Shown in pieces: positions 55,342 to 63,608 of a DNA stretch of 64,000 nt. Source of the stretch: Pseudomonas izuensis (lineage in GTDB: Bacteria > Pseudomonadota > Gammaproteobacteria > Pseudomonadales > Pseudomonadaceae); NCBI RefSeq assembly GCF_009861505.1, contig NZ_WTFT01000011.1:249558-313557 (forward strand), given 5' to 3'. The notes beneath the pieces were generated by a model. That model was given only the letters and a program-made list of their open reading frames with translations. It was not told where the DNA came from and did no database searches. Within the stretch, counting starts at the first letter, position 1. Each line of letters begins with the position of its first letter. The position numbers and the translations under genes are program-made.

Positions 55342-56519
55342 GGTTCTACCTTTCGGGTCGGATCTGCGGGCTTGGTCTGAACGCCTGTTTCGTAATTGAA
55401 CTCGCCAAGGTGTTTTCCTCGTTTGGTGTATTTTTCAACAGCACCGTGTCGAAAGTCCCATTCGTAAATTATGCCGTTTCTGTCCTTCCAACGAGGTCGT
55501 AGTCCACCACCTCCTTTTATTGGCGTTTTGGGAGCAGCCCATCGAGCGTCGGGAAAACCAGAGAGAAAGTCAGGTTTTTGGTGGTAGTTACGATGAGGCA
55601 CACTTACCACAACATAAACCGGCCGCACCCCCGACCCCACCGGAAACACAAGAATGAAATCCCTGTACTCAGGCGGATAAATCGGATTCACGATGATGGC
55701 GTCAGCTTGCTTAGTCGGCGGAAAAACCCAGATATGCGGCGCTTGCGGGGCGGCTTCCGGTTTGGGGATGCCGAGGATGTCGGCGCCGTCGACGGCCGGG
55801 GTCCAGATCAGTTCGATGCCTTCACCGAGGTCGGCAACGTACTGGCTGCCGCGCATCGCGATCTGCACGACATCGACCATTTCCCAATCGCGGTTGTTGC
55901 CGGTGTAGAAGCCGTAGCCCTTCAGACTGCCATCCGCCTGTTGTTCGATTTGCAGGCGCACGCGGGTGCGGGCCTGTTTGAGGGCGCGCAGTTGGTCTTC
56001 GGAGTAGAGGGCGCTGTCGCCCAGGCTGGGTGTCCAGAACACGGCGACCAGGCCGGCCAAGGCAGCGCTTGCCGCAGCGCCGATGGCTGGCATGACCTGC
56101 ATGGCTGGAGAGCGCAGTGCCAGTCGGCCGACACCCAGCGAAAGAGTCGAACCGCTGATCGTTTGCAGATTCAGCAGTCCGCCATCGTCCACCTCGCGAG
56201 CACCGAGCCAGGCGATTTCACCGTAGTCCTCGAGGCTGTCGGTGGGCACCATGCCCGAGGGGTTCGAATAGTTGATGACCGCGTCTGGCAGCTTGCAGGA
56301 CTTGGCGAAGACGCATCCCGCTTGAACCGTTTTTTGTTCGACCTCGCCAAGCTGGCGCTTGCGCATGTATGCGTCTTGCCTGGCGAGCATGGCCTCGTGT
56401 TCTTTTTGCCGGGCTTCGCGCTCGGCCAGTTCGCGGGCCGTTATAGGGCGGTAGGTGACGTGATGCCCATCACCGGAGGGTGGGTTTCTAACCTGGGGAA
56501 TGTGCTTGTTGCGAGCCAC
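55338..56519 (-). CDS. S-type-pyocin-like toxin with colicin E3 (16S rRNase) C-terminal domain
   Basis: The 393-residue protein has a helical N-terminus, a pyocin-S domain (about 95-310) and a C-terminal E3-type nuclease with Asp355, His358 and Glu362 in YEWDFRHGAVEKY, matching the catalytic D, H and E of colicin E3 (YEWDSQHGELEGY), and a final DPTRKVEP like DPKRNI. Such domains cut 16S rRNA in the decoding centre. It is shorter than most S-type pyocins and no TonB-box or long receptor domain is visible. GTG 56519 follows AAGGA. GC falls sharply toward the C-terminal part. Confidence 0.85.
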   Translation of the reverse strand: MARNKHIPQVRNPPSGDGHHVTYRPITARELAEREARQKEHEAMLARQDAYMRKRQLGEVEQKTVQAGCVFAKSCKLPDAVINYSNPSGMVPTDSLEDYGEIAWLGAREVDDGGLLNLQTISGSTLSLGVGRLALRSPAMQVMPAIGAAASAALAGLVAVFWTPSLGDSALYSEDQLRALKQARTRVRLQIEQQADGSLKGYGFYTGNNRDWEMVDVVQIAMRGSQYVADLGEGIELIWTPAVDGADILGIPKPEAAPQAPHIWVFPPTKQADAIIVNPIYPPEYRDFILVFPVGSGVRPVYVVVSVPHRNYHQKPDFLSGFPDARWAAPKTPIKGGGGLRPRWKDRNGIIYEWDFRHGAVEKYTKRGKHLGEFNYETGVQTKPADPTRKVEP

Positions 56520-56546
56520 TGTCAGTCCTTGTGTGTTCGTCCATCG

Positions 56547-56567
56547 GCAGCCCCGGATAGGGGCTGC
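56547..56567 (-). other. Hairpin between nhaA and the toxin gene
   Basis: GCAGCCCC pairs with GGGGCTGC over a five-base loop. No T run follows on the minus strand, so it is a weak terminator at best and nhaA transcripts could read into the toxin gene. Confidence 0.5.
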
Positions 56568-56640
56568 GCGACGTTAACGAACGGGACACTTTGTGGCTGT
56601 AGGACGGGTCGATAATGACCTTGGGAATTGTCTCTGATGC

Positions 56641-57828
56641 TCAGGATGGTAGGGCCGTGTTTTTGCGACTCGCCGCCGCCGTCACCGCATAACCGATCAA
56701 CGCTGCCAGTATCGAACCGGTCAGAATCCCCATCCGGTCCATTCCGGCGTATTCGCTGGCGCCCGGGACGAAGGCCAGGGAACCGACGAACAGGCTCATG
56801 GTGAAACCGATACCGCAGAGGATCGCCACGCCCAGTACCTGACCCCAGTTGGCGCCTTGGGGCAGGGCGGCGATGCCGGTTTTTACCGCCAGCCAGGTCA
56901 GGCCGAACACGCCGAGGGTCTTGCCTAGCAGGAGGCCCACCGCAATGCCCATCGGCACGTGATGGGTGAAGCTCTCGACGGTTACACCGCTCAGGGACAG
57001 GCCGGCGTTGGCGAAGGCAAACAGCGGCAGAATGCCGTAGGCCACCCATGGATGGAGGGCGTGCTCCAGGGTTAGCAAGGGCGACGATTCGGCGTTTTTC
57101 GTGCGCAGGGGAATGCAGAAAGCCAGGGTCACGCCCGCCAGCGTGGCGTGCACACCACTCTTGAGTACGCAGACCCAGAGGATCAGGCCAATGATCATGT
57201 ACGGCCCGAGCTTGACCACGCCGATTCGGTTCATGCCGATCAGCGCCGCGATGCAGGCCGCGGCCAGCGCCAGGGAAAGGGTCGACAGCGCACCGGAATA
57301 GAAGATCGCGATGATGATGATCGCGCCGAGGTCGTCGATGATCGCCAGGGTCATCAGGAACAGTTTCAGCGACACGGGAACCCGTTTACCCAGCAGTGCC
57401 AGCACACCGAGCGCGAAGGCGATGTCGGTGGCGGTCGGGATCGCCCAGCCGCCAAGCGCCGGCGGGTTGTCACGGTTGAGGAACCAGTAGATCAGTGCCG
57501 GTACCACCATGCCACCAATGGCGGCCGCGCCGGGCAGGACGATTTGCGAAGGCTTGGACAGCTGTCCGTCGAGGACTTCGCGCTTCACTTCCAGGCCGAT
57601 CAACAGAAAGAACAGGGCCATCAGGCCGTCGTTGATCCACAGCAGCAGCGGCTTGGCGATCTTCAATGCGCCGACCTGGGCCACCACGGGCGTGTCCAGC
57701 AGGCCGTTGTACAGCCACGACAGCGAGGAATTATTGATGATCAAAGCCAGAATGGCTGCGGCGATCAATAACAGACCGCTGGCAGCTTCCAACTGAAAGA
57801 AACGCGTGAAAGTGCTACGCAGAGGCAA
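56641..57828 (-). CDS. nhaA: Na+/H+ antiporter NhaA
   Basis: The 395-residue protein has 12 transmembrane helices, the transport aspartates in [10 protein letters not shown] (D163/D164 of E. coli) and the [17 protein letters not shown] loop. It extrudes Na+ for protons at alkaline pH. It precedes the toxin gene on the same strand by 121 bases. Confidence 0.95.
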   Translation of the reverse strand: MPLRSTFTRFFQLEAASGLLLIAAAILALIINNSSLSWLYNGLLDTPVVAQVGALKIAKPLLLWINDGLMALFFLLIGLEVKREVLDGQLSKPSQIVLPGAAAIGGMVVPALIYWFLNRDNPPALGGWAIPTATDIAFALGVLALLGKRVPVSLKLFLMTLAIIDDLGAIIIIAIFYSGALSTLSLALAAACIAALIGMNRIGVVKLGPYMIIGLILWVCVLKSGVHATLAGVTLAFCIPLRTKNAESSPLLTLEHALHPWVAYGILPLFAFANAGLSLSGVTVESFTHHVPMGIAVGLLLGKTLGVFGLTWLAVKTGIAALPQGANWGQVLGVAILCGIGFTMSLFVGSLAFVPGASEYAGMDRMGILTGSILAALIGYAVTAAASRKNTALPS

Positions 57829-58068
57829 AGTCGCTCTCCATCGATGAGTTCAAAAAGGTGGGACACCCTAACCCGTACCCTTAGAAGTTAAAACAAAAGT
57901 TATATTCTTTTTTGTTATATGTCGTTACAAGCCGCTTTCCACGAACGGACCTGAGCCTAGCAGTTGCCGGGCGTATTGGACCGCAGCTGTACCTGTGCGC
58001 GATGTAGGATTTTTCCTAAGCTTGTTGATTGAGCCAGACTCCTGCCCGATTCAACGAGATCATCAACT

Positions 58069-59163
58069 ATGAGCGACAACCGCCAGTGGGCCCGCGAAGC
58101 CATCCGGATCATCGAAGCCGACTTCCAGCGCAGCGCCGACACCCACCTGATCCCCTTGCCGCTGCCGGGTTTCCCGGGCATCGAGTTGTACTTCAAGGAT
58201 GAATCCAGCCATCCCACCGGCAGCCTCAAGCATCGTTTGGCCCGTTCGTTGTTCCTGTATGCGTTGTGTAACGGCTGGCTCAAACCCGGTGCGCCGGTGA
58301 TCGAAGCCTCCAGCGGTTCGACGGCGATTTCCGAAGCGTATTTCGCCCGGTTGCTGGGCGTCCCGTTCATTGCGGTGGTGCCGGCCAGCACGTCCAAGGA
58401 AAAAATCGCACAGATTGCGTTCTACGGTGGCCAGACCCATCTGGTCGATGATCCGACGCAGATTTACGCCGAGTCCGAACGACTGGCGCGAGAACATGAT
58501 GGGCATTACATCGACCAGTTCACCTACGCCGAACGTGCCACCGACTGGCGGGCGAACAACAACATTGCCGAATCGATTTTCCAGCAGATGCGTTTCGAAA
58601 AGTATCCGGAACCAAGCTGGCTGATCTCCAGCCCGGGCACCGGCGGCACCACGGCCACCCTGGGGCGTTACGTGCGCTACCGCCAACATTGCACCCGCGT
58701 ACTGTGTGCCGATGCCGAGCGTTCGGTGTTCTTCGATTACTACCAGACCGGCAATGCCAGCCTGCGCCTGGATCATGGTTCGCGAATCGAAGGCATTGGC
58801 CGGCCACGGGTGGAGGCGTCGTTCCTGCCCAAGGTGATCGACGCGATGGTCAAGGTGCCGGACGCGTTGTCACTGGCGGCCATGCACTACCTGGCCGAGC
58901 GATTGGGACGACATGTTGGCGGTTCGAGCGGAACCAACCTGATTGGCGCACTGATGGCGGCGCAGCAAATGGCGGCGGCGGGGGAGACGGGATCAATCGT
59001 GGCGATCCTGTGCGACAGCGGCGAGCGCTATGCCACGACGTATTACGATCAGAAATGGCTCAAGGCCGAGGGGTATGAGTTGAGCGGGTTGATGGCGGTG
59101 GTGGCTGCAAGTGTCGAACAGGGCGTGGCGCTGCCGGCCAGCGTGTTGCGCGCCAATATCTAA
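58069..59163 (+). CDS. PLP-dependent cysteine synthase-family protein
   Basis: The 364-residue fold-type II enzyme has PLP-lysine in SSHPTGSLKHRLA (Lys near 54), phosphate loop SSPGTGGTTATLGRY and an ASSGSTAIS loop like the cysteine synthase asparagine loop, but with Ser-Gly-Ser-Thr-Ala. Members of this branch act as cysteine desulfhydrases or synthases; the exact reaction is open. It is monocistronic. Confidence 0.85.
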   Translation: MSDNRQWAREAIRIIEADFQRSADTHLIPLPLPGFPGIELYFKDESSHPTGSLKHRLARSLFLYALCNGWLKPGAPVIEASSGSTAISEAYFARLLGVPFIAVVPASTSKEKIAQIAFYGGQTHLVDDPTQIYAESERLAREHDGHYIDQFTYAERATDWRANNNIAESIFQQMRFEKYPEPSWLISSPGTGGTTATLGRYVRYRQHCTRVLCADAERSVFFDYYQTGNASLRLDHGSRIEGIGRPRVEASFLPKVIDAMVKVPDALSLAAMHYLAERLGRHVGGSSGTNLIGALMAAQQMAAAGETGSIVAILCDSGERYATTYYDQKWLKAEGYELSGLMAVVAASVEQGVALPASVLRANI

Positions 59164-59178
59164 CGCCGAACAAGGAAT

Positions 59179-59263
59179 CTGTAGGAGCTGGCTTGCCAGC
59201 GAAGGGGCCCTCGCCAATACGACTTTCTCCAGGCCGTCTTCGCCGGCAAGCCAGCTCCTACAG
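59179..59263. repeat. REP pair (GTAGGAGCTGGCTTGCCAGCGAA type), heads outward
   Basis: GTAGGAGCTGGCTTGCCAGCGAAGG and CTTCGCCGGCAAGCCAGCTCCTAC (one change in the core) are about 30 bases apart; same subtype as the pair near 14780. Confidence 0.88.
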
Positions 59264-59272
59264 GGGGTTGGG

Positions 59273-60886
59273 TTAAGCCTCCAGGCCGAGGATGTCCCGG
59301 GCCACCGCTTCCGCAATCCGAATCCCGTCGACACCCGCCGACAAGATCCCCCCGGCGTAACCCGCGCCTTCACCCGCTGGGAACAAGCCCTTTACGTTCA
59401 GGCTCTGCAGCGATTCGTTGCGGGTGATCCGCAGTGGCGAAGAGGTGCGGGTCTCGATCCCGGTCAACACCGCATCGTGCAGCGAGTAACCGCGAATCTG
59501 CTTCTCGAACGCCGGCAAGGCTTCGCGAATGGCTTCGATGGCAAAGGCCGGCAAAGCCAGCGCCAGGTCGCCCAGGGCAACGCCCGGCTTGTAGGACGGT
59601 TCAACGCTGCCCAGTTCGGTGGACGGCTTGCCGGCGATAAAGTCGCCGACCAGTTGCGCCGGTGCTTCGTAGTTGCTGCCGCCCAAGACGTAGGCGTGGG
59701 ACTCCAGGCGTTCCTGCAACTCGATACCCGCCAGCGGACCGCCCGGATAGTCAACCTCCGGGGTAATGCCGACCACGATGCCGGAGTTGGCATTGCGTTC
59801 GTTACGCGAGTACTGGCTCATGCCGTTGGTGACTACGCGGTTCGGCTCGGACGTCGCCGCCACCACGGTGCCGCCCGGGCACATGCAGAAGCTGTAGACC
59901 GAGCGACCGTTCTTGGCGTGGTGCACCAGTTTGTAATCGGCGGCACCCAGTTTCGGGTGGCCGGCGTACTTGCCCAGGCGCGCGCGGTCGATCAGCGACT
60001 GCGGGTGCTCGATACGGAAACCCACCGAGAACGGTTTGGCCTCCATGTACACGCCCCGGCCGTGGAGCATACGGAAAGTGTCCCGGGCACTGTGGCCGAG
60101 GGCCAGGATCACGTGTTTCGAATGGATCTGCTCGCCGCCGTGGAGTTCGACGCCGACCAGTTGCCCGTCTTCGATCAGCACGTCGGTGACCCGCTGCTGG
60201 AAGCGCACTTCACCGCCGAGGGCGCGGATTTCTTCACGCATGTTTTCCACGACACCGGTCAAGCGGAACGTACCGATGTGCGGTTTGCTGACGTAGAGGA
60301 TTTCTTCCGGCGCGCCGGCCTTGACGAACTCGTGCAGGACTTTGCGGCCCAGGAATTTCGGGTCCTTGATCTGGCTGTAGAGCTTGCCGTCGGAGAATGT
60401 CCCCGCGCCGCCTTCGCCGAATTGCACGTTCGACTCGGGGTTGAGCACGCTTTTACGCCATAGACCCCAGGTGTCCTTGGTGCGCTGACGCACATCCGGG
60501 CCGCGCTCGAGGATGATCGGCTTGAAGCCCATTTGCGCCAGCAGCAGGCCGGCGAAAATGCCGCAGGGTCCGAAGCCGACGACGACCGGGCGCGAGCCTA
60601 GGTCGGCCGGCGCCTGGCCGACCATTTTGTAGCTGACATCCGGCGCCACGTTGACGTTACGGTCATCGGCGAACTTGTGCAGCACCGAGGCCTCGTCGCG
60701 AACGTTGAGGTCGATGGTGTAGATGAAGCACAGCTCGGAAGATTTTTTACGCGCATCGTAGCTGCGCTTGAACAAGGTGAAGTCGAGCAAGTCATCGCTG
60801 GCGATGCCCAGGCGCTGCACGATGGCAGGACGCAGGTCTTCATCGGGATGATCGATCGGCAACTTGAGTTCGGTGATTCGTAACAT
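59273..60886 (-). CDS. FAD-dependent oxidoreductase (COG2509 type)
   Basis: The 537-residue protein has an N-terminal ferredoxin-like domain (about 1-95), a FAD-binding motif VVGFGPCGIFAGLLLAQMG near 100, and a C-terminal AGEGAGYAGGILSAGVDGI typical of the HI0933/COG2509 dehydrogenase group. A Cys-Pro-Gly-Gly (CPGGTVV) lies mid-protein. Substrate unknown. It is separated from the next lipoprotein gene by about 95 bases. Confidence 0.85.
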   Translation of the reverse strand: MLRITELKLPIDHPDEDLRPAIVQRLGIASDDLLDFTLFKRSYDARKKSSELCFIYTIDLNVRDEASVLHKFADDRNVNVAPDVSYKMVGQAPADLGSRPVVVGFGPCGIFAGLLLAQMGFKPIILERGPDVRQRTKDTWGLWRKSVLNPESNVQFGEGGAGTFSDGKLYSQIKDPKFLGRKVLHEFVKAGAPEEILYVSKPHIGTFRLTGVVENMREEIRALGGEVRFQQRVTDVLIEDGQLVGVELHGGEQIHSKHVILALGHSARDTFRMLHGRGVYMEAKPFSVGFRIEHPQSLIDRARLGKYAGHPKLGAADYKLVHHAKNGRSVYSFCMCPGGTVVAATSEPNRVVTNGMSQYSRNERNANSGIVVGITPEVDYPGGPLAGIELQERLESHAYVLGGSNYEAPAQLVGDFIAGKPSTELGSVEPSYKPGVALGDLALALPAFAIEAIREALPAFEKQIRGYSLHDAVLTGIETRTSSPLRITRNESLQSLNVKGLFPAGEGAGYAGGILSAGVDGIRIAEAVARDILGLEA

Positions 60887-60981
60887 GGCGGGATCCGGTT
60901 CGCGGGGCGCATAACTGCGCCAGGGCGTTTGAAGCCGGCGATTATAAGCCGCAATGAACCGGTCCCGTGAGGCCTAAACGA

Positions 60982-61647
60982 TCAGTCGTCGCGCGATCCG
61001 CCGAAATACCCGCAACCGCGTTGTACCTGGCCGTCGATTCGCAGTTCGGCACTCATGTGCTGGATGCTGCCGGTGCCGCTGTCGACGCAACGTTGCGGTG
61101 CGACCCACAGTTCGATGTGCTGATTATTGGCTTCGGTGCTGAGATTGAAGCGGCCATCGCCCAGTTGCTCTTCGACGTAGGGCACCGCCAATGGCGGCTG
61201 GCCGGCGCGGTCGATGACCATGCCTTTACCGCTGACTCTCACGCTCCACTCGGGAGCATGGCCGGCAGCGCGCAGAATCAGCAGTTTGAAGTTGGGATCG
61301 TCACAGGCGTTGCCCGAGCGCTCGACGCGGTACAGCTGTTCGAGGTCGAGTTGCCCGTCACCGGAGCCGGAAACGATCCGGCCGCGCACATCGGCAAACA
61401 GTTTGCCCTGGGCATCGGCAAGGCTTGCGGCTTGTTGCAGGATGCTTGTGCCGCCCGTGTCATTGACTGCATAACGACGTTGCTCGCCGCACGGCTGGAA
61501 CAACAGCTTGCCGTCGGCGGCGCTCAACTGGCCTTGCATGCGGGTCTGGCCGACATGGGAAGCGCTTTCACGCGCGCCGTCGAACAACTGGCATGCGGCA
61601 AATAACGGAAGCAGGGCAACAAGGACTAAGGAACGGGCAGCGCGCAT
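60982..61647 (-). CDS. COG3650-type lipoprotein
   Basis: The 221-residue protein has a lipobox (LPLFAAC), a short beta domain that starts LSAADGKLLFQPCGEQ and a C-terminal META-like repeat with Cys (PQRCVDSGTG, QRGCGYFGGS). It matches COG3650 lipoproteins of the outer membrane. ATG 61647 follows AGGAG. Function unknown. Confidence 0.8.
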   Translation of the reverse strand: MRAARSLVLVALLPLFAACQLFDGARESASHVGQTRMQGQLSAADGKLLFQPCGEQRRYAVNDTGGTSILQQAASLADAQGKLFADVRGRIVSGSGDGQLDLEQLYRVERSGNACDDPNFKLLILRAAGHAPEWSVRVSGKGMVIDRAGQPPLAVPYVEEQLGDGRFNLSTEANNQHIELWVAPQRCVDSGTGSIQHMSAELRIDGQVQRGCGYFGGSRDD

Positions 61648-61727
61648 CTTGGGGTCTCCTGACAAGTGCCGCCACGTTACTCAGACTGACCGTTCATCAC
61701 AACCCTGCCGACGGGTGTCAATCCCAC

Positions 61728-61828
61728 TGTAGGAGCGAGCTGGCTCGCGAAAAACCTGAAGGCGCCGCGTTCTTCAGATTGCCCTCGCCATCGTTAACGG
61801 CCATCGCGAGCGAGCTCGCTCCTACAGG
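61728..61828. repeat. REP pair (GTAGGAGCGAGCTGGCTCGCGA type), heads outward
   Basis: GTAGGAGCGAGCTGGCTCGCGA and TCGCGAGCGAGCTCGCTCCTAC (one change) flank about 55 bases. Confidence 0.88.
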
Positions 61829-61840
61829 AGGCGTGGTTTG

Positions 61841-62437
61841 TCAGATGTGAAAGGTCTGACCGGTCTGCAAGCCTTCGACACTCTTGGCGTAGGCCAATGC
61901 CACATCGGCTGCCGGAACCGGTTTGAAACCACGGAAGTAGGGTGCGTATTTGCCCATGGCTTCGACCAGTACGTTCGGGCTGATCGAGTTCACCCGCAAT
62001 CCACGTGGCAATTCGATGGCTGCTGCACGAACGAAGCTGTCCAGCGCACCGTTGACCAGTGCTGCCGAGGCGCCGCTGAGGATAGGGTCGTGGCTGAGTA
62101 CGCCAGTGGTGAAGGTGAACGACGCGCCGTCATTGGCGAATTCGCGGCCAATCAGCAGCAGGTTGACCTGGCCCATCAGCTTGTCTTTCAGGCCCAGGGC
62201 AAAACTCTCTTCGGTCATTTCAGCCAGTGGGGCGAAGGTCACGTTGCCGGCGGCGCAGATCAGTGCATCGAACTTGCCGGTCTGCTCGAACAGTTTGCGA
62301 ATCGAGGCGCTGTCGCTGATGTCCACCTGGAAATCACCGCTGTTGCGGCCGATGCGGACGATTTCGTGGCGTTGGGACAGTTCCTTGTCGATTGCCGAAC
62401 CGATGGTGCCGCCTGCGCCGATCAAAAGAATCTTCAT
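61841..62437 (-). CDS. Atypical short-chain dehydrogenase without the Tyr-x-x-x-Lys pair
   Basis: The 198-residue protein has the NAD(P) loop IGAGGTIGSAI at residues 5-15 and the CAAGN motif, but the segment after the serine reads SGASAALVNGALDSF, with neither the Tyr nor the Lys of classical SDRs. It may bind nucleotide without reduction, or use other residues. It is divergent from a LysR gene with 105 bases between. It may be the LysR target. Confidence 0.8.
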   Translation of the reverse strand: MKILLIGAGGTIGSAIDKELSQRHEIVRIGRNSGDFQVDISDSASIRKLFEQTGKFDALICAAGNVTFAPLAEMTEESFALGLKDKLMGQVNLLLIGREFANDGASFTFTTGVLSHDPILSGASAALVNGALDSFVRAAAIELPRGLRVNSISPNVLVEAMGKYAPYFRGFKPVPAADVALAYAKSVEGLQTGQTFHI

Positions 62438-62542
62438 GTTGCCGTTCCTCCACGGGATTGAATGTGGCTTCAGTTTAGTGTGGTTTTTTCCACTGATAAG
62501 CGCGCTAATAGGCAACCTTTGGTTTTCAAATGGAAACAATCC

Positions 62543-63451
62543 ATGAGTGAAATGGATGATCTCGCGGCGTTCGCTGTGCTAGTCGAAGCGGGCAGTTTTA
62601 CCTTGGCTGCGCAGCAACTCGGGTGCAGCAAGGGACAACTGTCCAAACGCATCAGCCAACTGGAAACGCAGTTTTCGGTGGTGTTGCTGCAACGCACCAC
62701 GCGCCGCTTGAGCCTGACGGCGGCTGGCGCGGCGTTGTTGCCGCAGGCGCAAGCACTCGTAGTGCAAGTGGAGAGAGCACGTCAGGCGTTGGCGCGGCTG
62801 AAGGACGATATGGCGGGCCCGGTGCGTATGACGGTTCCGGTATCACTGGGGGAAACCTTCTTCGATGGCTTGCTGTTGGAATTCTCGGCCAAATACCCCG
62901 AAGTGCAGATCGAGCTGGAGCTCAATAACAGTTACCGAGAACTGTCCCGCGACGGTTTCGATCTGGCGATCCGCTCCGACGTAGCCAATGACCAGAGACT
63001 GGTGGCGCGCCCGCTGTTGGCGTGGCACGAAATGACCTGCGCCAGCCCGGCCTATCTGGAGCAGTTCGGTGAACCGCAGACACCCCAGGCGTTGATCGAG
63101 CACCGATGCCTGCTCAACAGCCATTACAGCGGTCGCGAAGAATGGCTCTATCACCAGCAACACGAATTGTTGCGAGTACGGGTGTCCGGACCGTTTGCCA
63201 GCAACCATTACAGCTTGCTGAAGAAGGCTGCACTGGCCGGCGCCGGCATTGCCCGTTTGCCGTCCTACCTGTTGCCGATGGAATTGGCTGACGGGCGTTT
63301 GCGTTGGCTCCTGCGTGATTATCAGACCCGGAGCATGCCCATGTACCTGGTGCATCCGTATCAGGGCGGGTTGCCGAAACGCACGCAGGTGCTGGCGGAT
63401 TACTTGATGGGGTGGTTCAAGCGCAGTGGGGAGGCGCTGGATCGGCTGTAG
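62543..63451 (+). CDS. LysR-family regulator
   Basis: The 302-residue protein has an N-terminal winged helix (LAAFAVLVEAGSFTLAAQQLGCSKGQLSKRIS) and a substrate-binding domain with DLAIRSDV, typical of the CrgA/AaeR-like LysR subgroup. It is divergent from the atypical SDR gene and probably controls it. Its stop codon (63449-63451) lies inside the first REP copy. Confidence 0.88.
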   Translation: MSEMDDLAAFAVLVEAGSFTLAAQQLGCSKGQLSKRISQLETQFSVVLLQRTTRRLSLTAAGAALLPQAQALVVQVERARQALARLKDDMAGPVRMTVPVSLGETFFDGLLLEFSAKYPEVQIELELNNSYRELSRDGFDLAIRSDVANDQRLVARPLLAWHEMTCASPAYLEQFGEPQTPQALIEHRCLLNSHYSGREEWLYHQQHELLRVRVSGPFASNHYSLLKKAALAGAGIARLPSYLLPMELADGRLRWLLRDYQTRSMPMYLVHPYQGGLPKRTQVLADYLMGWFKRSGEALDRL

Positions 63452-63547
63452 GAGCGAGCTTGCTCGCGATGGACGTAAACGATAACGAGGACTGTCTGGA
63501 TCAACGTGGCGTTCTTACGTTTTTCGCGAGCAAGCTCGCTCCTACAG
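63446..63547. repeat. REP pair (GTAGGAGCGAGCTTGCTCGCGA type), heads outward
   Basis: GTAGGAGCGAGCTTGCTCGCGA begins inside the LysR stop codon; the inverse copy TTCGCGAGCAAGCTCGCTCCTAC ends at 63547. About 50 bases separate them. Confidence 0.9.
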
Positions 63548-63565
63548 GGGGCTTTGACGAGGCAT

Positions 63566-63593
63566 AAAAAAACGGCCCGAAGGCCGTTTTTTT
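63566..63593. terminator. Bidirectional terminator between the LysR gene and livF
   Basis: AAAAAAACGGCC...GGCCGTTTTTTT forms a strong symmetric stem with A/T runs on both sides. Confidence 0.9.
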
Positions 63594-63608
63594 GTTTACC
63601 GCAAAGGC

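Noticed and set aside
56520..56640. PrtN P-box or LexA box before the E3-type toxin gene
   Set aside because: The spacer shows neither repeated ATTGnnGT nor CTG-N10-CAG that I could find, only a short hairpin. Its control remains unknown.
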